41,745 bases of DNA from an uncultured Acidimicrobiaceae bacterium (GCA_903894295.1 CAITPI010000102.1:1-41745); one strand, 5' to 3'. Positions 33,113 to 41,075 are shown, numbered from the stretch's first letter. Numbers and translations: made by a program. The notes: generated from the sequence alone by a model not told the origin.

Positions 33113-34419
33113 GCACCGCCAGGCATGCCGCCCGGCAGACCTTCGCCTCGCTCCGGATCCGCAACTTCAGGGTCTACATCCTGGCCCAGCTGGTCTCCAT
33201 CTCGGGGACCTGGATGCAGTCCGTCGCCCAGGCATGGCTGGTGTTGCGCCTGTCCGACTCCGGGGTCGCCCTCGGTCTCGTGGTGGGCCTGCAGTTCCTG
33301 CCGACGCTGTGTTTCGGCCCCGTGGGGGGCCTGGTTGCCGACCGGTTCTCCAAGCGCCACGTGCTCTTTGCCACCCAGACGGCCGGAGGTCTGCTCGGAT
33401 TGGCCCTCGGGATTCTGGTGGTGACCGACACCGTCCGGTTGTGGCAGGTGTTCGTCCTGGCCGCCGGACTCGGATTCGTCAACCTGTTCGACAACCCGGC
33501 CCGTCAGTCGTTCGTTCTCGAGATGGTCGGACGGGAGTCGTTGCCGAACGCGGTGAGTCTGAACACGGTCATGGTGAACGCCTCGCGGGTGGTTGGTCCG
33601 GCCATCGGAGGCCTCGTCATCACGTTCTGGGGACTGGGCGCCTGCTTCTTCGTCAACGCCGCTTCGTATGTGGCGGTGATCATCGGCCTGGCCATGATGC
33701 GTCGGGCCGAACTGCTGCCGACCGAGCCGGTGGCCCGGGCCAGGGGCCAGATCCGTGACGGATTCCGATACGTCTGGGCCACCCCCCGACTCCGCACGGT
33801 GCTCGTGGCCGTTGCCGTGGTGGGCATCTTCGCCTACAACTTTTCGGTCACGCTGGCCCTGTTTGCCGAACGGACCTTCCATGGGGGAGCCGGCACGTAC
33901 TCGCTGTTGACGTCGTGCATGGGCTTCGGGGCGGTCATGGGAGGACTGCTCGTGGCGCATCGCTCCCGACCGACCGCCCGCCTGCTCCAGGTCACCGGTC
34001 TGATCTTCGGTGGTCTGTTGGTGGCGGTGGCCTTCGCCCCGGCCCTGGGCCTGGCCGCCGGACTCATTCTCCTGATGGGTGGGGCGTCGATGGCCTTCCT
34101 GGCCACGGCCAACGCCACGTTGCAACTCACGGCTGACCCGGCGATGCGAGGTCGGGTGATGTCGCTCTACGCCATGGCGTTCCTCGGAACGACGCCGATC
34201 GGTGCGCCACTGGTTGGCTGGATTGCCCACACCACCAATCCCCGCATGGCCCTGTTGGCCGGCGGTTTGGCCACTCTGGCCGCTGCCGTCTACCTGTTGG
34301 TGAGGCTGGCGCCCACGATCGGCCCCAAGCCGGCCTCGGAAGCCGAAACGGCCCGCGAAGTGGCGGCCGAGGCCGAGGCCGTGGGTGAGGTCGAGCGCCT
34401 GGGAACCCAGGCCAAATAG
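33109..34419 (+). CDS. MFS transporter, EntS-like (MFS_3)
   Basis: 436 residues, about 12 helices. NFRVYILAQLVSISGTWMQSVAQAWLVL near the start and GLVADRFSKRHVLF after helix 2 are typical of the EntS/enterobactin-exporter group (PF05977), as is DNPARQSFVLEMVGRESLPNAVSLN. Members export siderophores, macrolides or other small molecules by proton antiport. The tail (about 405-436) is Ala/Glu-rich and likely helical in the cytoplasm. Coupled to the MarR gene by ATGA. Its stop lies 4 bp from that of the convergent acyl-CoA dehydrogenase. Confidence 0.88.
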   Translation: MSTARHAARQTFASLRIRNFRVYILAQLVSISGTWMQSVAQAWLVLRLSDSGVALGLVVGLQFLPTLCFGPVGGLVADRFSKRHVLFATQTAGGLLGLALGILVVTDTVRLWQVFVLAAGLGFVNLFDNPARQSFVLEMVGRESLPNAVSLNTVMVNASRVVGPAIGGLVITFWGLGACFFVNAASYVAVIIGLAMMRRAELLPTEPVARARGQIRDGFRYVWATPRLRTVLVAVAVVGIFAYNFSVTLALFAERTFHGGAGTYSLLTSCMGFGAVMGGLLVAHRSRPTARLLQVTGLIFGGLLVAVAFAPALGLAAGLILLMGGASMAFLATANATLQLTADPAMRGRVMSLYAMAFLGTTPIGAPLVGWIAHTTNPRMALLAGGLATLAAAVYLLVRLAPTIGPKPASEAETAREVAAEAEAVGEVERLGTQAK

Positions 34420-34423
34420 CCGG

Positions 34424-35644
34424 TCAGGCCGGCTTGGGTTCCTTCGGGAGTCCGAGCACGCGCTCGCCGACGATGTTGCGCTGGATCTCGGCGGTGCCAC
34501 CCCAGATGGACTCGGACCGGGAGAAGAAGAAGGACGCCTGTAGGTCGCTGACCGGGTAGTCGTCCCGGCCCCGGCGGAGCCGGTCGTCGCTGTCGTCCGG
34601 GTTCCCGGTCAGGATCTGGCCGTCCATGCCGAGAATGTCCATGGCGAGTTCCATCACTTCCTTGTGGTACTCGGACCAGTTCATCTTGTTGGCCGCTCCC
34701 AGCGCCGCCATGTGGTGGGTGCCGTTCAGGGCGTCGGTGAGGGACCGGTAGCCGTTGATCTCCATGATCTTGACCCTGGTCCAGGCGGCGGCCAGCCGCT
34801 GACGGATGAGGGGATCCTGGGCCGCTCCGTTGGCCCGGGCCGCCTCGATGATGGAGTCGAGTTCCCGGAGAAAACGGCGATGACCGGTCGTGGCCGACGA
34901 GCCCCGCTCGAATCCGAGAGTGGTCATGGCAACTTTCCAGCCGTTGTTCACCCCACCCACCACGTTCTCCTTGGGGCACCGGGCGTTGGTGAAGAAGATC
35001 TCGTTGAAGTCGGCGCTGCCGTCAACCTGGGCGATGGGCCTCACTTCGATGCCGGGCTGGTCCATGGGCACCAGCAGGTACGAAATTCCGGCGTGCTTCG
35101 GGGCATCCGGGTCGGTTCGGGCCAGCAGGAAGATGTAGTCGGCGAACTGGGCCTGGGTCGTCCAGACCTTCTGCCCGTTGATGACCCACTCGTCGCCGTC
35201 GAGTTCGGCCCGGGTCTTCAGACCGGCCAGATCGCTGCCGGCGTCGGGTTCGCTGAAGCCCTGACACCAGGCGATGGTTCCGTTGAGAATGCCGGGAATG
35301 AACTGCTTCTTCTGCTCTTCACTCGCCCACTGCAGGATGGTCGGACCGACCAGCGTGTCGCCGAAGAAGTCGGCCCGAAGTGGTGCCTCGGCCCGGGCGA
35401 ACTCCTCGTTGAGGACGACGGATTCCATGAGACTGAGGCCCTTTCCTCCGTACTCCGTGGGCCACGACGCACAGATCCATCCGCCGGCGAAGAGTTTCTG
35501 GGTCCACTCCTTCAGGAACTCCTTGCGCTCTTCCTTCTCCATGGTGAAACCGGGAGTTCCCCACCCGGAAGGCAGATTGTCGGTGAGCCATTGGCGAATC
35601 TCGGCTCGGAACGGTTCGGTTTCAACGGGATAGTCCAGATCCAT
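34424..35644 (-). CDS. Acyl-CoA dehydrogenase (FadE-like)
   Basis: 406 residues with the full ACAD fold: N-terminal helices, FAD-region motifs GFSEPDAGSDLAGLKTRAE and INGQKVWTTQAQFADY, and the C-terminal SIWGGTAEIQRNIVGERVLGLP. The Glu that serves as base in MCAD-type enzymes (the E of YEGT) is Gly382 here; Glu246 in TTLGFERGSS is positioned like the alternative base of isovaleryl- and long-chain enzymes. Related actinobacterial FadEs act in fatty-acid or steroid side-chain oxidation, sometimes as heterodimers. It stands alone, with its own leaderless-type promoter (TTGTCC, 19 nt, TAGTCT, 6 nt, ATG). Confidence 0.9.
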   Translation of the reverse strand: MDLDYPVETEPFRAEIRQWLTDNLPSGWGTPGFTMEKEERKEFLKEWTQKLFAGGWICASWPTEYGGKGLSLMESVVLNEEFARAEAPLRADFFGDTLVGPTILQWASEEQKKQFIPGILNGTIAWCQGFSEPDAGSDLAGLKTRAELDGDEWVINGQKVWTTQAQFADYIFLLARTDPDAPKHAGISYLLVPMDQPGIEVRPIAQVDGSADFNEIFFTNARCPKENVVGGVNNGWKVAMTTLGFERGSSATTGHRRFLRELDSIIEAARANGAAQDPLIRQRLAAAWTRVKIMEINGYRSLTDALNGTHHMAALGAANKMNWSEYHKEVMELAMDILGMDGQILTGNPDDSDDRLRRGRDDYPVSDLQASFFFSRSESIWGGTAEIQRNIVGERVLGLPKEPKPA

Positions 35645-35650
35645 GGTGCG

Positions 35651-35681
35651 AGACTAGTCCGACAGGACGAAATGGGGACAA
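35651..35681 (-). promoter_or_regulatory. Promoter of the acyl-CoA dehydrogenase gene (leaderless)
   Basis: Minus strand: TTGTCC (35681-35676), 19 nt, TAGTCT (35656-35651), then 6 nt to the ATG at 35644. The 19-nt spacer equals that of the gtrA-like promoter at 3229-3259. Confidence 0.55.
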
Positions 35682-35700
35682 ACGGCGCCGGCCGGTCGGG

Positions 35701-35706
35701 TAGGCT
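35701..35706 (+). promoter_or_regulatory. Candidate -10 box ahead of the MgtE-N/Nramp leader
   Basis: TAGGCT in the 442-bp space between the dehydrogenase and the MgtE-like gene, about 90 nt before the short leader ORF. No matching -35 is evident, so this is only a candidate. Confidence 0.25.
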
Positions 35707-35798
35707 GGTGGTGCTTTCCGGCGGGAACATCGCTCTGGCCGGACTGGTGCCTCGAAGGGTTTCAGGGCAGAAAGATCGCAAAGGAAGGAGGAGTGGCT

Positions 35799-35882
35799 GT
35801 GACCCGTGGCGAACCCCCTAGTTCGATGGACCGGCACGACCAACATGCGCCGACCTTTCTTCCCGATCGGTCTGCTCGCTAG
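35799..35882 (+). CDS. 27-codon leader ORF upstream of the MgtE-N/Nramp operon
   Basis: An AAGGAAGGAGGA tract (35781-35792) contains AGGAGG 7 nt before this GTG, the strongest Shine-Dalgarno in the window; an in-frame GTG at 35793 is too close to it. The peptide (VTRGEPPSSMDRHDQHAPTF, then seven more residues) has EPP and FLPD motifs and several acidic residues. Leader peptides rich in prolines and acidic residues (such as MgtL of enterobacteria) stall or destabilise ribosomes at low Mg2+; the same idea is possible here because the operon downstream is Mg-related, but that is inference. The ORF could also be a remnant or a chance ORF. Two hairpins and a tandem repeat follow it before the next gene. 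Confidence 0.4.
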   Translation: MTRGEPPSSMDRHDQHAPTFLPDRSAR

Positions 35883-35890
35883 CCATCTCC

Positions 35891-35914
35891 ACGTCGGACA
35901 TCTCGGTCCGACGT
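35891..35914 (+). other. Hairpin in the MgtE-N/Nramp leader
   Basis: ACGTCGGAC and GTCCGACGT form a perfect 9-bp stem with a 6-nt loop, starting 9 nt after the stop of the leader ORF. No U-tract follows, so it is not a standard terminator; an attenuation or pausing role is possible. Confidence 0.55.
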
Positions 35915-35956
35915 CAGTTGGAACCGAGCAGTTGGAACCGAGCAGTTGGAAGCAGG
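35915..35956 (+). repeat. Three-copy 14-bp tandem repeat
   Basis: CAGTTGGAACCGAG occurs twice perfectly (35915-35928, 35929-35942) and once with changes at the end (35943-35956). It begins directly after the 9-bp hairpin. It may be repeated binding sites or a slippage product. Confidence 0.8.
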
Positions 35957-35962
35957 GTCGGA

Positions 35963-36000
35963 CGCTCCTTCGTGATGGGCGCCGAGCCCGGGAAGGAGCG
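35963..36000 (+). other. Second hairpin in the leader, with CUCCUU/AAGGAG stem
   Basis: CGCTCCTT (35963-35970) pairs with AAGGAGCG (35993-36000), and inside it GGGC (35977-35980) pairs with GCCC (35986-35989). The AAGGAG arm is Shine-Dalgarno-like but 80 nt from the MgtE-like ATG. The rest of the leader to 36086 shows a TATCCT hexamer (36068-36073) 13 nt before the ATG, a possible second promoter, and nothing else recognisable. Confidence 0.45.
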
Positions 36001-36086
36001 GAAACGATCAACCGCCCGCAACTCCCTGTTGTCGATTCGAGGTCCCGATGGCGTCTTCCTTCCGGAATATCCTTCCGCCCCAACGC

Positions 36087-37493
36087 ATGACCAACCCACC
36101 AAGTGGTGAACACCCCGAGCCCCTGGCCGCCGGCACCCAGGCGGCGGGCCATTCGGGCCGGTCCCGACCGCACATCGGCCGCAACCGCCGCCGTCAACGT
36201 GGCGCCCGCCTGCTGGCCAACCGGACCGTCCGGGATTCGATTGTCTCCCTGGCCGGACTCGTCGGTCGCCCGGTCCGCAACCAGTCCGGCCTCGAAATCG
36301 GTCGACTGGTCGATGTGGTCTGCAAGTGGGCCGGACAGGAGGCCTATCCGCCGGTCACCGGTCTGGTTGTCCGGGTCGGTCGACGACTGGCGTTCGTCGA
36401 TGCATCGAGGATCGATGCCATGGAGAACAGTGGAGTGCGGCTGAGCTCGGCCCGACTCGACCTTCGGGACTTCGAGGCACGTCCCGGTGAAGTGACCCTT
36501 GCCCGTGGGGTGCTCGACCACCAGCTGGTCGATGTCGACGGCGTGCAGGTCATCCGGGCCGCCGATCTCTATCTCGCCGCCGTGTTCGGTCGCTACTGCC
36601 TGGTGGGCGTGGACGTTTCCCTCCAGAGCCTGTTGCGGCGGTTGGGACCGGCTCGTTGGCGCCAGACGCCTACCCCCGACCGGGTCATCGACTGGGGAGC
36701 CATCCAGCCCTTTGGCGAGACCTCGGCCGGTGCGGCCTCCGAGGTTCGCCTGCGGACCTCCAACCAGGGTTTGCAGCGCCTGCGCCCGGGTGAGTTGGCC
36801 GACCTGCTGGAAGACCTGCTTCGTCCGGAGCGTCAGAAGCTCCTGGACTCCCTGACCCCGGAGGAGGCAGCCGACGCACTGGAGGAGATGGATCCCGAAG
36901 AGCTGGCCACCCTGTTGCGGGAAGCGCCACCGGCCCAGGCCTCGGTCTTTCTGGTCGCCATGGAACCCGACGAGGCCGTGGACGCCCTCCGGGACCTGAA
37001 CCGGGAGGAACGGTCCGAGATCTTCGCGGTGATGGATGCCGAAAAGGTTGCCGAGTTCCAGCGCCTGTTGGGCTATGCCGAGGACGTCGCCGGTGGTTTC
37101 ATGACCACGAGCTTCATTGTGGTTTCGGCGTCCGAGACCATCTCCAGCGTCACGGCCCGACTGGCGGCCAGTGACGGCCACCAGGAGGAACTCGATGCGG
37201 TGACGGTGGTGGACAACGACGGTGTGATGCTGTGGGACCTGCCGATCCTGCAGTTGCTGGTCAATCCGCCCAACACCCCGATCGCCAGGCTCATCGGCGA
37301 TGACGACCCGGTCACGGTCGGCATCCAGGCCGACGTGAGGGAAGTGGCGCAGAGGCTCATCGATGCCCGTCGCCTCTCCATCATGGTGATTGACGACGAA
37401 GGTCGACCGGTCGGGCGGATCCAGGCTGATGACGTCGTGGACGCCCTGATTCCCGAGCGTGGTCGCTACCACTTTCCCCGGTTGCTCACATGA
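36087..37493 (+). CDS. Soluble MgtE-N / CBS regulatory protein with PRC-barrel N-terminus
   Basis: 468 residues without membrane helices. Residues about 45-195 look like two PRC-barrel-type units (LVGRPVRNQSGLEIGRLVDVV; LVDVDGVQVIRAADLYLA). Residues about 230-335 are an MgtE N-domain (LADLLEDLLRPERQKLLDSL, AADALEEMDPEELATLL). Then YAEDVAGGFMTTSFIVV starts a CBS pair (about 335-460) exactly as in MgtE magnesium channels, where N and CBS domains bind Mg2+ and gate the pore. The MgtE pore domain is absent. The next gene, overlapping by 4 bp, encodes an Nramp-type transporter, so this protein is probably its cytoplasmic Mg2+/metal sensor. The start MTNPPSGE is chosen; an ATG at 36048 would add 13 residues. 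Confidence 0.85.
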   Translation: MTNPPSGEHPEPLAAGTQAAGHSGRSRPHIGRNRRRQRGARLLANRTVRDSIVSLAGLVGRPVRNQSGLEIGRLVDVVCKWAGQEAYPPVTGLVVRVGRRLAFVDASRIDAMENSGVRLSSARLDLRDFEARPGEVTLARGVLDHQLVDVDGVQVIRAADLYLAAVFGRYCLVGVDVSLQSLLRRLGPARWRQTPTPDRVIDWGAIQPFGETSAGAASEVRLRTSNQGLQRLRPGELADLLEDLLRPERQKLLDSLTPEEAADALEEMDPEELATLLREAPPAQASVFLVAMEPDEAVDALRDLNREERSEIFAVMDAEKVAEFQRLLGYAEDVAGGFMTTSFIVVSASETISSVTARLAASDGHQEELDAVTVVDNDGVMLWDLPILQLLVNPPNTPIARLIGDDDPVTVGIQADVREVAQRLIDARRLSIMVIDDEGRPVGRIQADDVVDALIPERGRYHFPRLLT

Positions 37494-38767
37494 GTCAGAT
37501 CACCGAACCGACCACGACCACGACCGCCCCGGCCCGCAGTCGCTACCGGTCGTTCTTCCTCTATCTGGCCGCCGCCGGCCCGGGCCTGATTGCGGCCAAC
37601 GCCGGAAACGACGCAGGCGGCGTGGCCACCTACGCCTCGGCAGGAGCCGAGTTCGGCTATCGGCCGCTGTTCTTCATCGTCATCATCACGATCGGGTACG
37701 TCTGCATCCAGGAGATGGTGGCCCGGCTGGCGGCCCATACCGGCAAGGGTCTGGCGGCCCTGATCCGTGAGCAGTTCTCCTTGCGCCTGTCGGCCTTTGC
37801 CGTCTTCGCCTTTGCCATCGCCAACGTGGGTCTCGTGGTGACCGAGTTTGCCGGAATCGGCAGTGCGTTCGAACTTTGGGGTGTCTCCCGGTATCTGTCG
37901 GTCCCCATCGCCGCCGTGGCGATCTGGCTCCTCGTCATCGTCGGGTCCTACCGGTATGCCGAACGGGTCTTCCTGCTCCTGTCCCTGGCGTTTGTGACGT
38001 ATCCGATCGCCATGTTCTTCGGCCATCCCAACTGGAGCCAGGTGGTCTCCAACACGTTCATTCCCCACTTCCTGGGGTCGAAGGCGTTCCTGCTGGTGGG
38101 CGTGGCCCTGATCGGGACGACCATCACCCCCTACATCCAGCTATATACGGCGGGTGCCGTCGTGGACCGGGGCATCGGTCCCGAGGAGTACAAGTACGAG
38201 CGGGTGGACGCCGTGAGCGGTGCCATCCTGTCCGACGTCATCTCGGTCTGCATCATTGTGGCCACGGCAGCCGTCATTGGTGGCACCGGGCCGCTGGCGT
38301 CGGCCGCCGATGCGGCCAAGGCACTGGAACCGCTGGCCGGTCAGTGGGCGGCCACCCTCTTTGGTATCGGTCTTCTCGGCGCATCGGCCCTGGCGGCTGC
38401 CGTCGTGCCCCTGTCGACCTCCTACGCCGTCGCCGAAGCCGTCGGCGTGGAGCGGTCGGTCTCCAAGAGCTTCCGGGAGGCTCCGCTGTTTCTCGGCCTC
38501 TTCACCGTGCAACTTCTGATCGGGGCTGCCGTGGTGCTGGTGCCGGGCAACCTGTTCACGCTCATCGTCAACACCCAGGTGTTCGAGGGAATCGTCACCC
38601 CGATCACCCTGGTGTTCGTGTTGGTGCTGGCCAATCGGCGCTCGCTCATGGGAGCGGCGGCCAACGGACGACTGGCCCGGCCGGTCGGATTCCTCACCGT
38701 GGTCTTCATCGGTGGCTTTGCGCTGGTGTTCGTGGCGATCACGGTGGCCGGCTGGTTCGGGGGATGA
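37490..38767 (+). CDS. Nramp-family divalent metal transporter, altered metal site (Mg2+-type candidate)
   Basis: 425 residues, about 11 helices. In helix 1 the canonical DPGN reads DAGG (Asp41-Gly44) within GPGLIAANAGNDAGGVATYASAG, and in helix 6 the canonical MPH reads TPY (Thr213-Tyr215) in LIGTTITPYIQLYT. The methionine that favours Mn/Fe over Mg/Ca is thus Thr, and the helix-1 Asn is Gly. Nramp-related Mg2+ transporters (NRMTs) also lack that methionine, so Mg2+ or hydrated-ion transport is plausible; Mn2+ cannot be excluded. The partner gene upstream is an MgtE-type Mg2+ sensor domain, coupled by ATGA. No histidine-rich or extra domain is seen. Confidence 0.85.
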   Translation: MSQITEPTTTTTAPARSRYRSFFLYLAAAGPGLIAANAGNDAGGVATYASAGAEFGYRPLFFIVIITIGYVCIQEMVARLAAHTGKGLAALIREQFSLRLSAFAVFAFAIANVGLVVTEFAGIGSAFELWGVSRYLSVPIAAVAIWLLVIVGSYRYAERVFLLLSLAFVTYPIAMFFGHPNWSQVVSNTFIPHFLGSKAFLLVGVALIGTTITPYIQLYTAGAVVDRGIGPEEYKYERVDAVSGAILSDVISVCIIVATAAVIGGTGPLASAADAAKALEPLAGQWAATLFGIGLLGASALAAAVVPLSTSYAVAEAVGVERSVSKSFREAPLFLGLFTVQLLIGAAVVLVPGNLFTLIVNTQVFEGIVTPITLVFVLVLANRRSLMGAAANGRLARPVGFLTVVFIGGFALVFVAITVAGWFGG

Positions 38768-38771
38768 GCCT

Positions 38772-38808
38772 GGCGCACCCGTCCGGTCTGCGTTTGCGCC
38801 CCGGGTGC
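38772..38808 (+). repeat. Inverted repeat after the Nramp gene
   Basis: GGCGCA (38772-38777) can pair with TGCGCC (38795-38800), or the overlapping GCACCC (38775-38780) with GGGTGC (38803-38808). The choices exclude one another. It may end the operon, but there is no U-tract. Confidence 0.3.
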
Positions 38809-38857
38809 TGCTCGCGAGAGTATCTACTTTCTATGTGCCCCTCCGACGTGGTCTTCC

Positions 38858-40219
38858 GTGGCTAGCCTCCTGTTCAAGCGTGGTCAGGAGAAGGGCCCGG
38901 CGATGCCGCCGCCCGTTCCCGAGCGCATCATCCCCCGACCGCCCGAGCCGGGCGGTCTGCGCATCGCATTCCTTGTGTACCGGGGCAATCCCCGCTGCGG
39001 CGGCCAGGGCGTCTACACCCGGCATCTGACCCGCGAACTGGTGGCCCTCGGGCATTCGGTGGAGGTGTTCGCCGGACAGCCGTGGCCCGAAGTCGACGAA
39101 GGGGTCGGCTTCACGCCGGTGCCCAGCCTCAACCTCTACCGGGATCCCGATCCGTTCCGTGTGCCCCACCTGCGGGAGTTCATCAACCTGCCTCCGGTGT
39201 CGGTCGCCGCCCTCGAGTTCGCCGTGATGTGCACGGCCGGGTTTCCGGAACCGTGGACGTTTTCCCTCCGGGCCCGGCGGATCCTGGCCGGCCGGAGGAA
39301 CGAGTTCGACCTGATCCATGACAACCAGTGCCTGGGCCACGGTATTGCCGGAATGATGGACGACGGCTGGCCGGTGCTCGAGACCCTGCACCACCCCATC
39401 ACGGTCGACCGTCAGTTGGCCCTGGACCACGCCACCAATCCCTGGCAGCGGTTCTCCCAGAAGCGGTGGTTCGGATTTCTGCGGATGCAGGTGGCCGTCG
39501 CCCGCTCCCTGCCCCGCATCATCACCGTGTCCGAGTCCTCGAAACGGGACATCACCGCCCAGATGGGCGTGCCCGGCGACCGGATGACGGTGGTGCCGGT
39601 CGGTGTCGACCACACCATCTTCCGTCCCCGGCCCGAAGTTCAACCGGTGCCCGGCCGGATCATGGTGACCTCCTCGTCGGACGTCCCCATGAAGGGACTG
39701 GTGCCCCTCCTCGAAGCGGTCGCCAAACTTCGGACCGAGCGCGAGATCGAACTGGTGGTGATCGGCAACCCACGGGCGGACGGTCGGGTGGCCAAGGCCA
39801 TCGAGCGCCTCGATCTCGCCCCCATCGTTCGGTGCGTCACGGGAATCAGCGACGACGAACTGGCCATCAACTACGCCCAGTCCCAGGTGGCGGTCGTCCC
39901 GTCCCTGTATGAAGGGTTCTCGCTGCCGGCCATCGAAGCCATGGCGTCGGGTGTTCCGCTGGTGGCCACCACCGGTGGCGCGCTGCCCGAAGTTGTCGGG
40001 ACCGATGGCGAGACCGGCCTGCTGGTGCCCCCGGATGATCCCGGGGCCCTGGCGGTGGCCATCGGCCGCCTGTTGGACGATGAGGCACTGCGGGTCCGCC
40101 TCGGGGCGGCCGGACGCGAGCGGGTCATGGGCCGGTTCACCTGGCAGGTGACCGCCCTTGGCACTGCCGAGCAGTATCGGGCCCTGCTGGCCGACCGCAC
40201 CGGTGGAAACCCGGCGTGA
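38858..40219 (+). CDS. Family 4 glycosyltransferase (GT-B)
   Basis: 453 residues. The N-terminal half opens with LRIAFLVYRGNPRCGGQGVYTRHLTRELVALGHSVEVFAG, the glycine-rich acceptor-side loop of GT4. The C-terminal half has the donor-site EX7E motif in YEGFSLPAIEAMASG (Glu352, Glu360) and TDGETGLLVPPDDP. Retaining transfer from a nucleotide sugar on the cytoplasmic side is expected. A GTG at 38858 is taken as start; an ATG at 38903 (MPPPVPER) with AAGGG 7 nt upstream is a real alternative and would still keep the whole domain. A methyltransferase follows after 79 bp and a toroid protein after that, suggesting one pathway. Confidence 0.88.
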   Translation: MASLLFKRGQEKGPAMPPPVPERIIPRPPEPGGLRIAFLVYRGNPRCGGQGVYTRHLTRELVALGHSVEVFAGQPWPEVDEGVGFTPVPSLNLYRDPDPFRVPHLREFINLPPVSVAALEFAVMCTAGFPEPWTFSLRARRILAGRRNEFDLIHDNQCLGHGIAGMMDDGWPVLETLHHPITVDRQLALDHATNPWQRFSQKRWFGFLRMQVAVARSLPRIITVSESSKRDITAQMGVPGDRMTVVPVGVDHTIFRPRPEVQPVPGRIMVTSSSDVPMKGLVPLLEAVAKLRTEREIELVVIGNPRADGRVAKAIERLDLAPIVRCVTGISDDELAINYAQSQVAVVPSLYEGFSLPAIEAMASGVPLVATTGGALPEVVGTDGETGLLVPPDDPGALAVAIGRLLDDEALRVRLGAAGRERVMGRFTWQVTALGTAEQYRALLADRTGGNPA

Positions 40220-40298
40220 TCGGCGTCCCGTTTGTCCCGCCACGTCCTGAAGACCTGCCCAGCTTCGCCGTCATCCAAATCCCGGGAGAGACCCCACC

Positions 40299-41075
40299 AT
40301 GCTGACTGTTGACTACGACCGACTCCAAGTGGCACCCGGCGACCGTCTTCTGGACCTGGGTTGTGGCTTCGGGCGTCACGCCTACCAGGCAGCCCGCCTT
40401 GGCGCCCAGGTGACGGCGTTCGATTTCGGCGGTGACGAAGTCAGGAACGTGCAGGCCACGTTTGCCGTGATGGCCGAACTCGGTGAGATCGACGTGGAGA
40501 CGGCGCGGGTCGGTTCGGTTCAGGGAGATGCCCTGGCCCTGCCGTTTGCCGACGGTTCTTTCGACCGGGTGATCGCTTCGGAGATCCTCGAGCACATTCC
40601 TGATGACGAAGGAGCCATGCACGAACTGGCCCGGGTCCTGCGGCCCGGTGGCACCATGGCGGTGACCGTGCCCCGCTGCGGTCCGGAGTTTGTGAACTGG
40701 GCCCTGTCCGAGGAGTACCACAACGTTCCTGGCGGACACGTGCGCATCTACCGGCAGAGCGAACTGGTCAATCGCCTTGAGCAGACCGGACTGATGGCCA
40801 TGGGTCATCATCACGCCCACGGGATCCACGCTCCCTACTGGTGGCTGAAGTGCCTGGTGGGAACCACCAACGAGACCAATCCGGCGGTGGCGGCCTATCA
40901 CCGACTGCTGGTCTGGGACATCGAAAAGGCGCCGAAGGTCACCCGCTGGGCCGACCGCCTGCTCAATCCCCTGGTCGGCAAGTCCCTCGTCGTGTATCTG
41001 GTCAAACCTGATCCGTCGATCGCCCCCACCCACCCCACGAAGGCCGTGGTCGGTCTGGCCGGAGCCCGGGCATGA
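40299..41075 (+). CDS. Class I SAM-dependent methyltransferase
   Basis: 258 residues. SAM-binding motif I LLDLGCGFGRHAY (17-29), the acidic end of strand 2 (AFDF), QGDALALPFADGSFDRVIASEILEHIPD (motifs II/III, about 74-100) and LRPGGTMAVTVP follow in the order of Methyltransf_11 proteins. The C-terminal 100 residues (HAPYWWLKCLVG ... AYHRLLVWDIEKAP) are family-specific and may bind the substrate. GGGAGAG lies 9 nt before the ATG. The stop overlaps the next ATG (ATGA). Substrate unknown; a glycolipid or isoprenoid product of the neighbours is possible. Confidence 0.87.
   Translation: MLTVDYDRLQVAPGDRLLDLGCGFGRHAYQAARLGAQVTAFDFGGDEVRNVQATFAVMAELGEIDVETARVGSVQGDALALPFADGSFDRVIASEILEHIPDDEGAMHELARVLRPGGTMAVTVPRCGPEFVNWALSEEYHNVPGGHVRIYRQSELVNRLEQTGLMAMGHHHAHGIHAPYWWLKCLVGTTNETNPAVAAYHRLLVWDIEKAPKVTRWADRLLNPLVGKSLVVYLVKPDPSIAPTHPTKAVVGLAGARA

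Noticed and set aside
35645-36086. A known Mg2+ or Mn2+ riboswitch (M-box, yybP-ykoY) in the leader
   Set aside because: Hairpins exist, but I could not match the conserved core of either class by eye; only a covariance-model search could settle it.
35622-37472. A 616-codon open frame on the minus strand opposite the MgtE-like gene
   Set aside because: Antisense shadow of a GC-rich gene; the plus-strand frame has clear MgtE-N and CBS motifs and is coupled to the Nramp gene.
37490-38767. Calling the Nramp protein an MntH manganese transporter
   Set aside because: The helix-6 Met and helix-1 Asn of MntH are replaced and the partner is an MgtE-type protein, so the symbol would overstate what the sequence shows.
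38831-40243. A 470-codon open frame on the minus strand opposite the GT4 gene
   Set aside because: Antisense shadow; low-complexity Gly/His/Asp-rich text without any domain, whereas the plus frame has the EX7E motif and glycine-rich loop.
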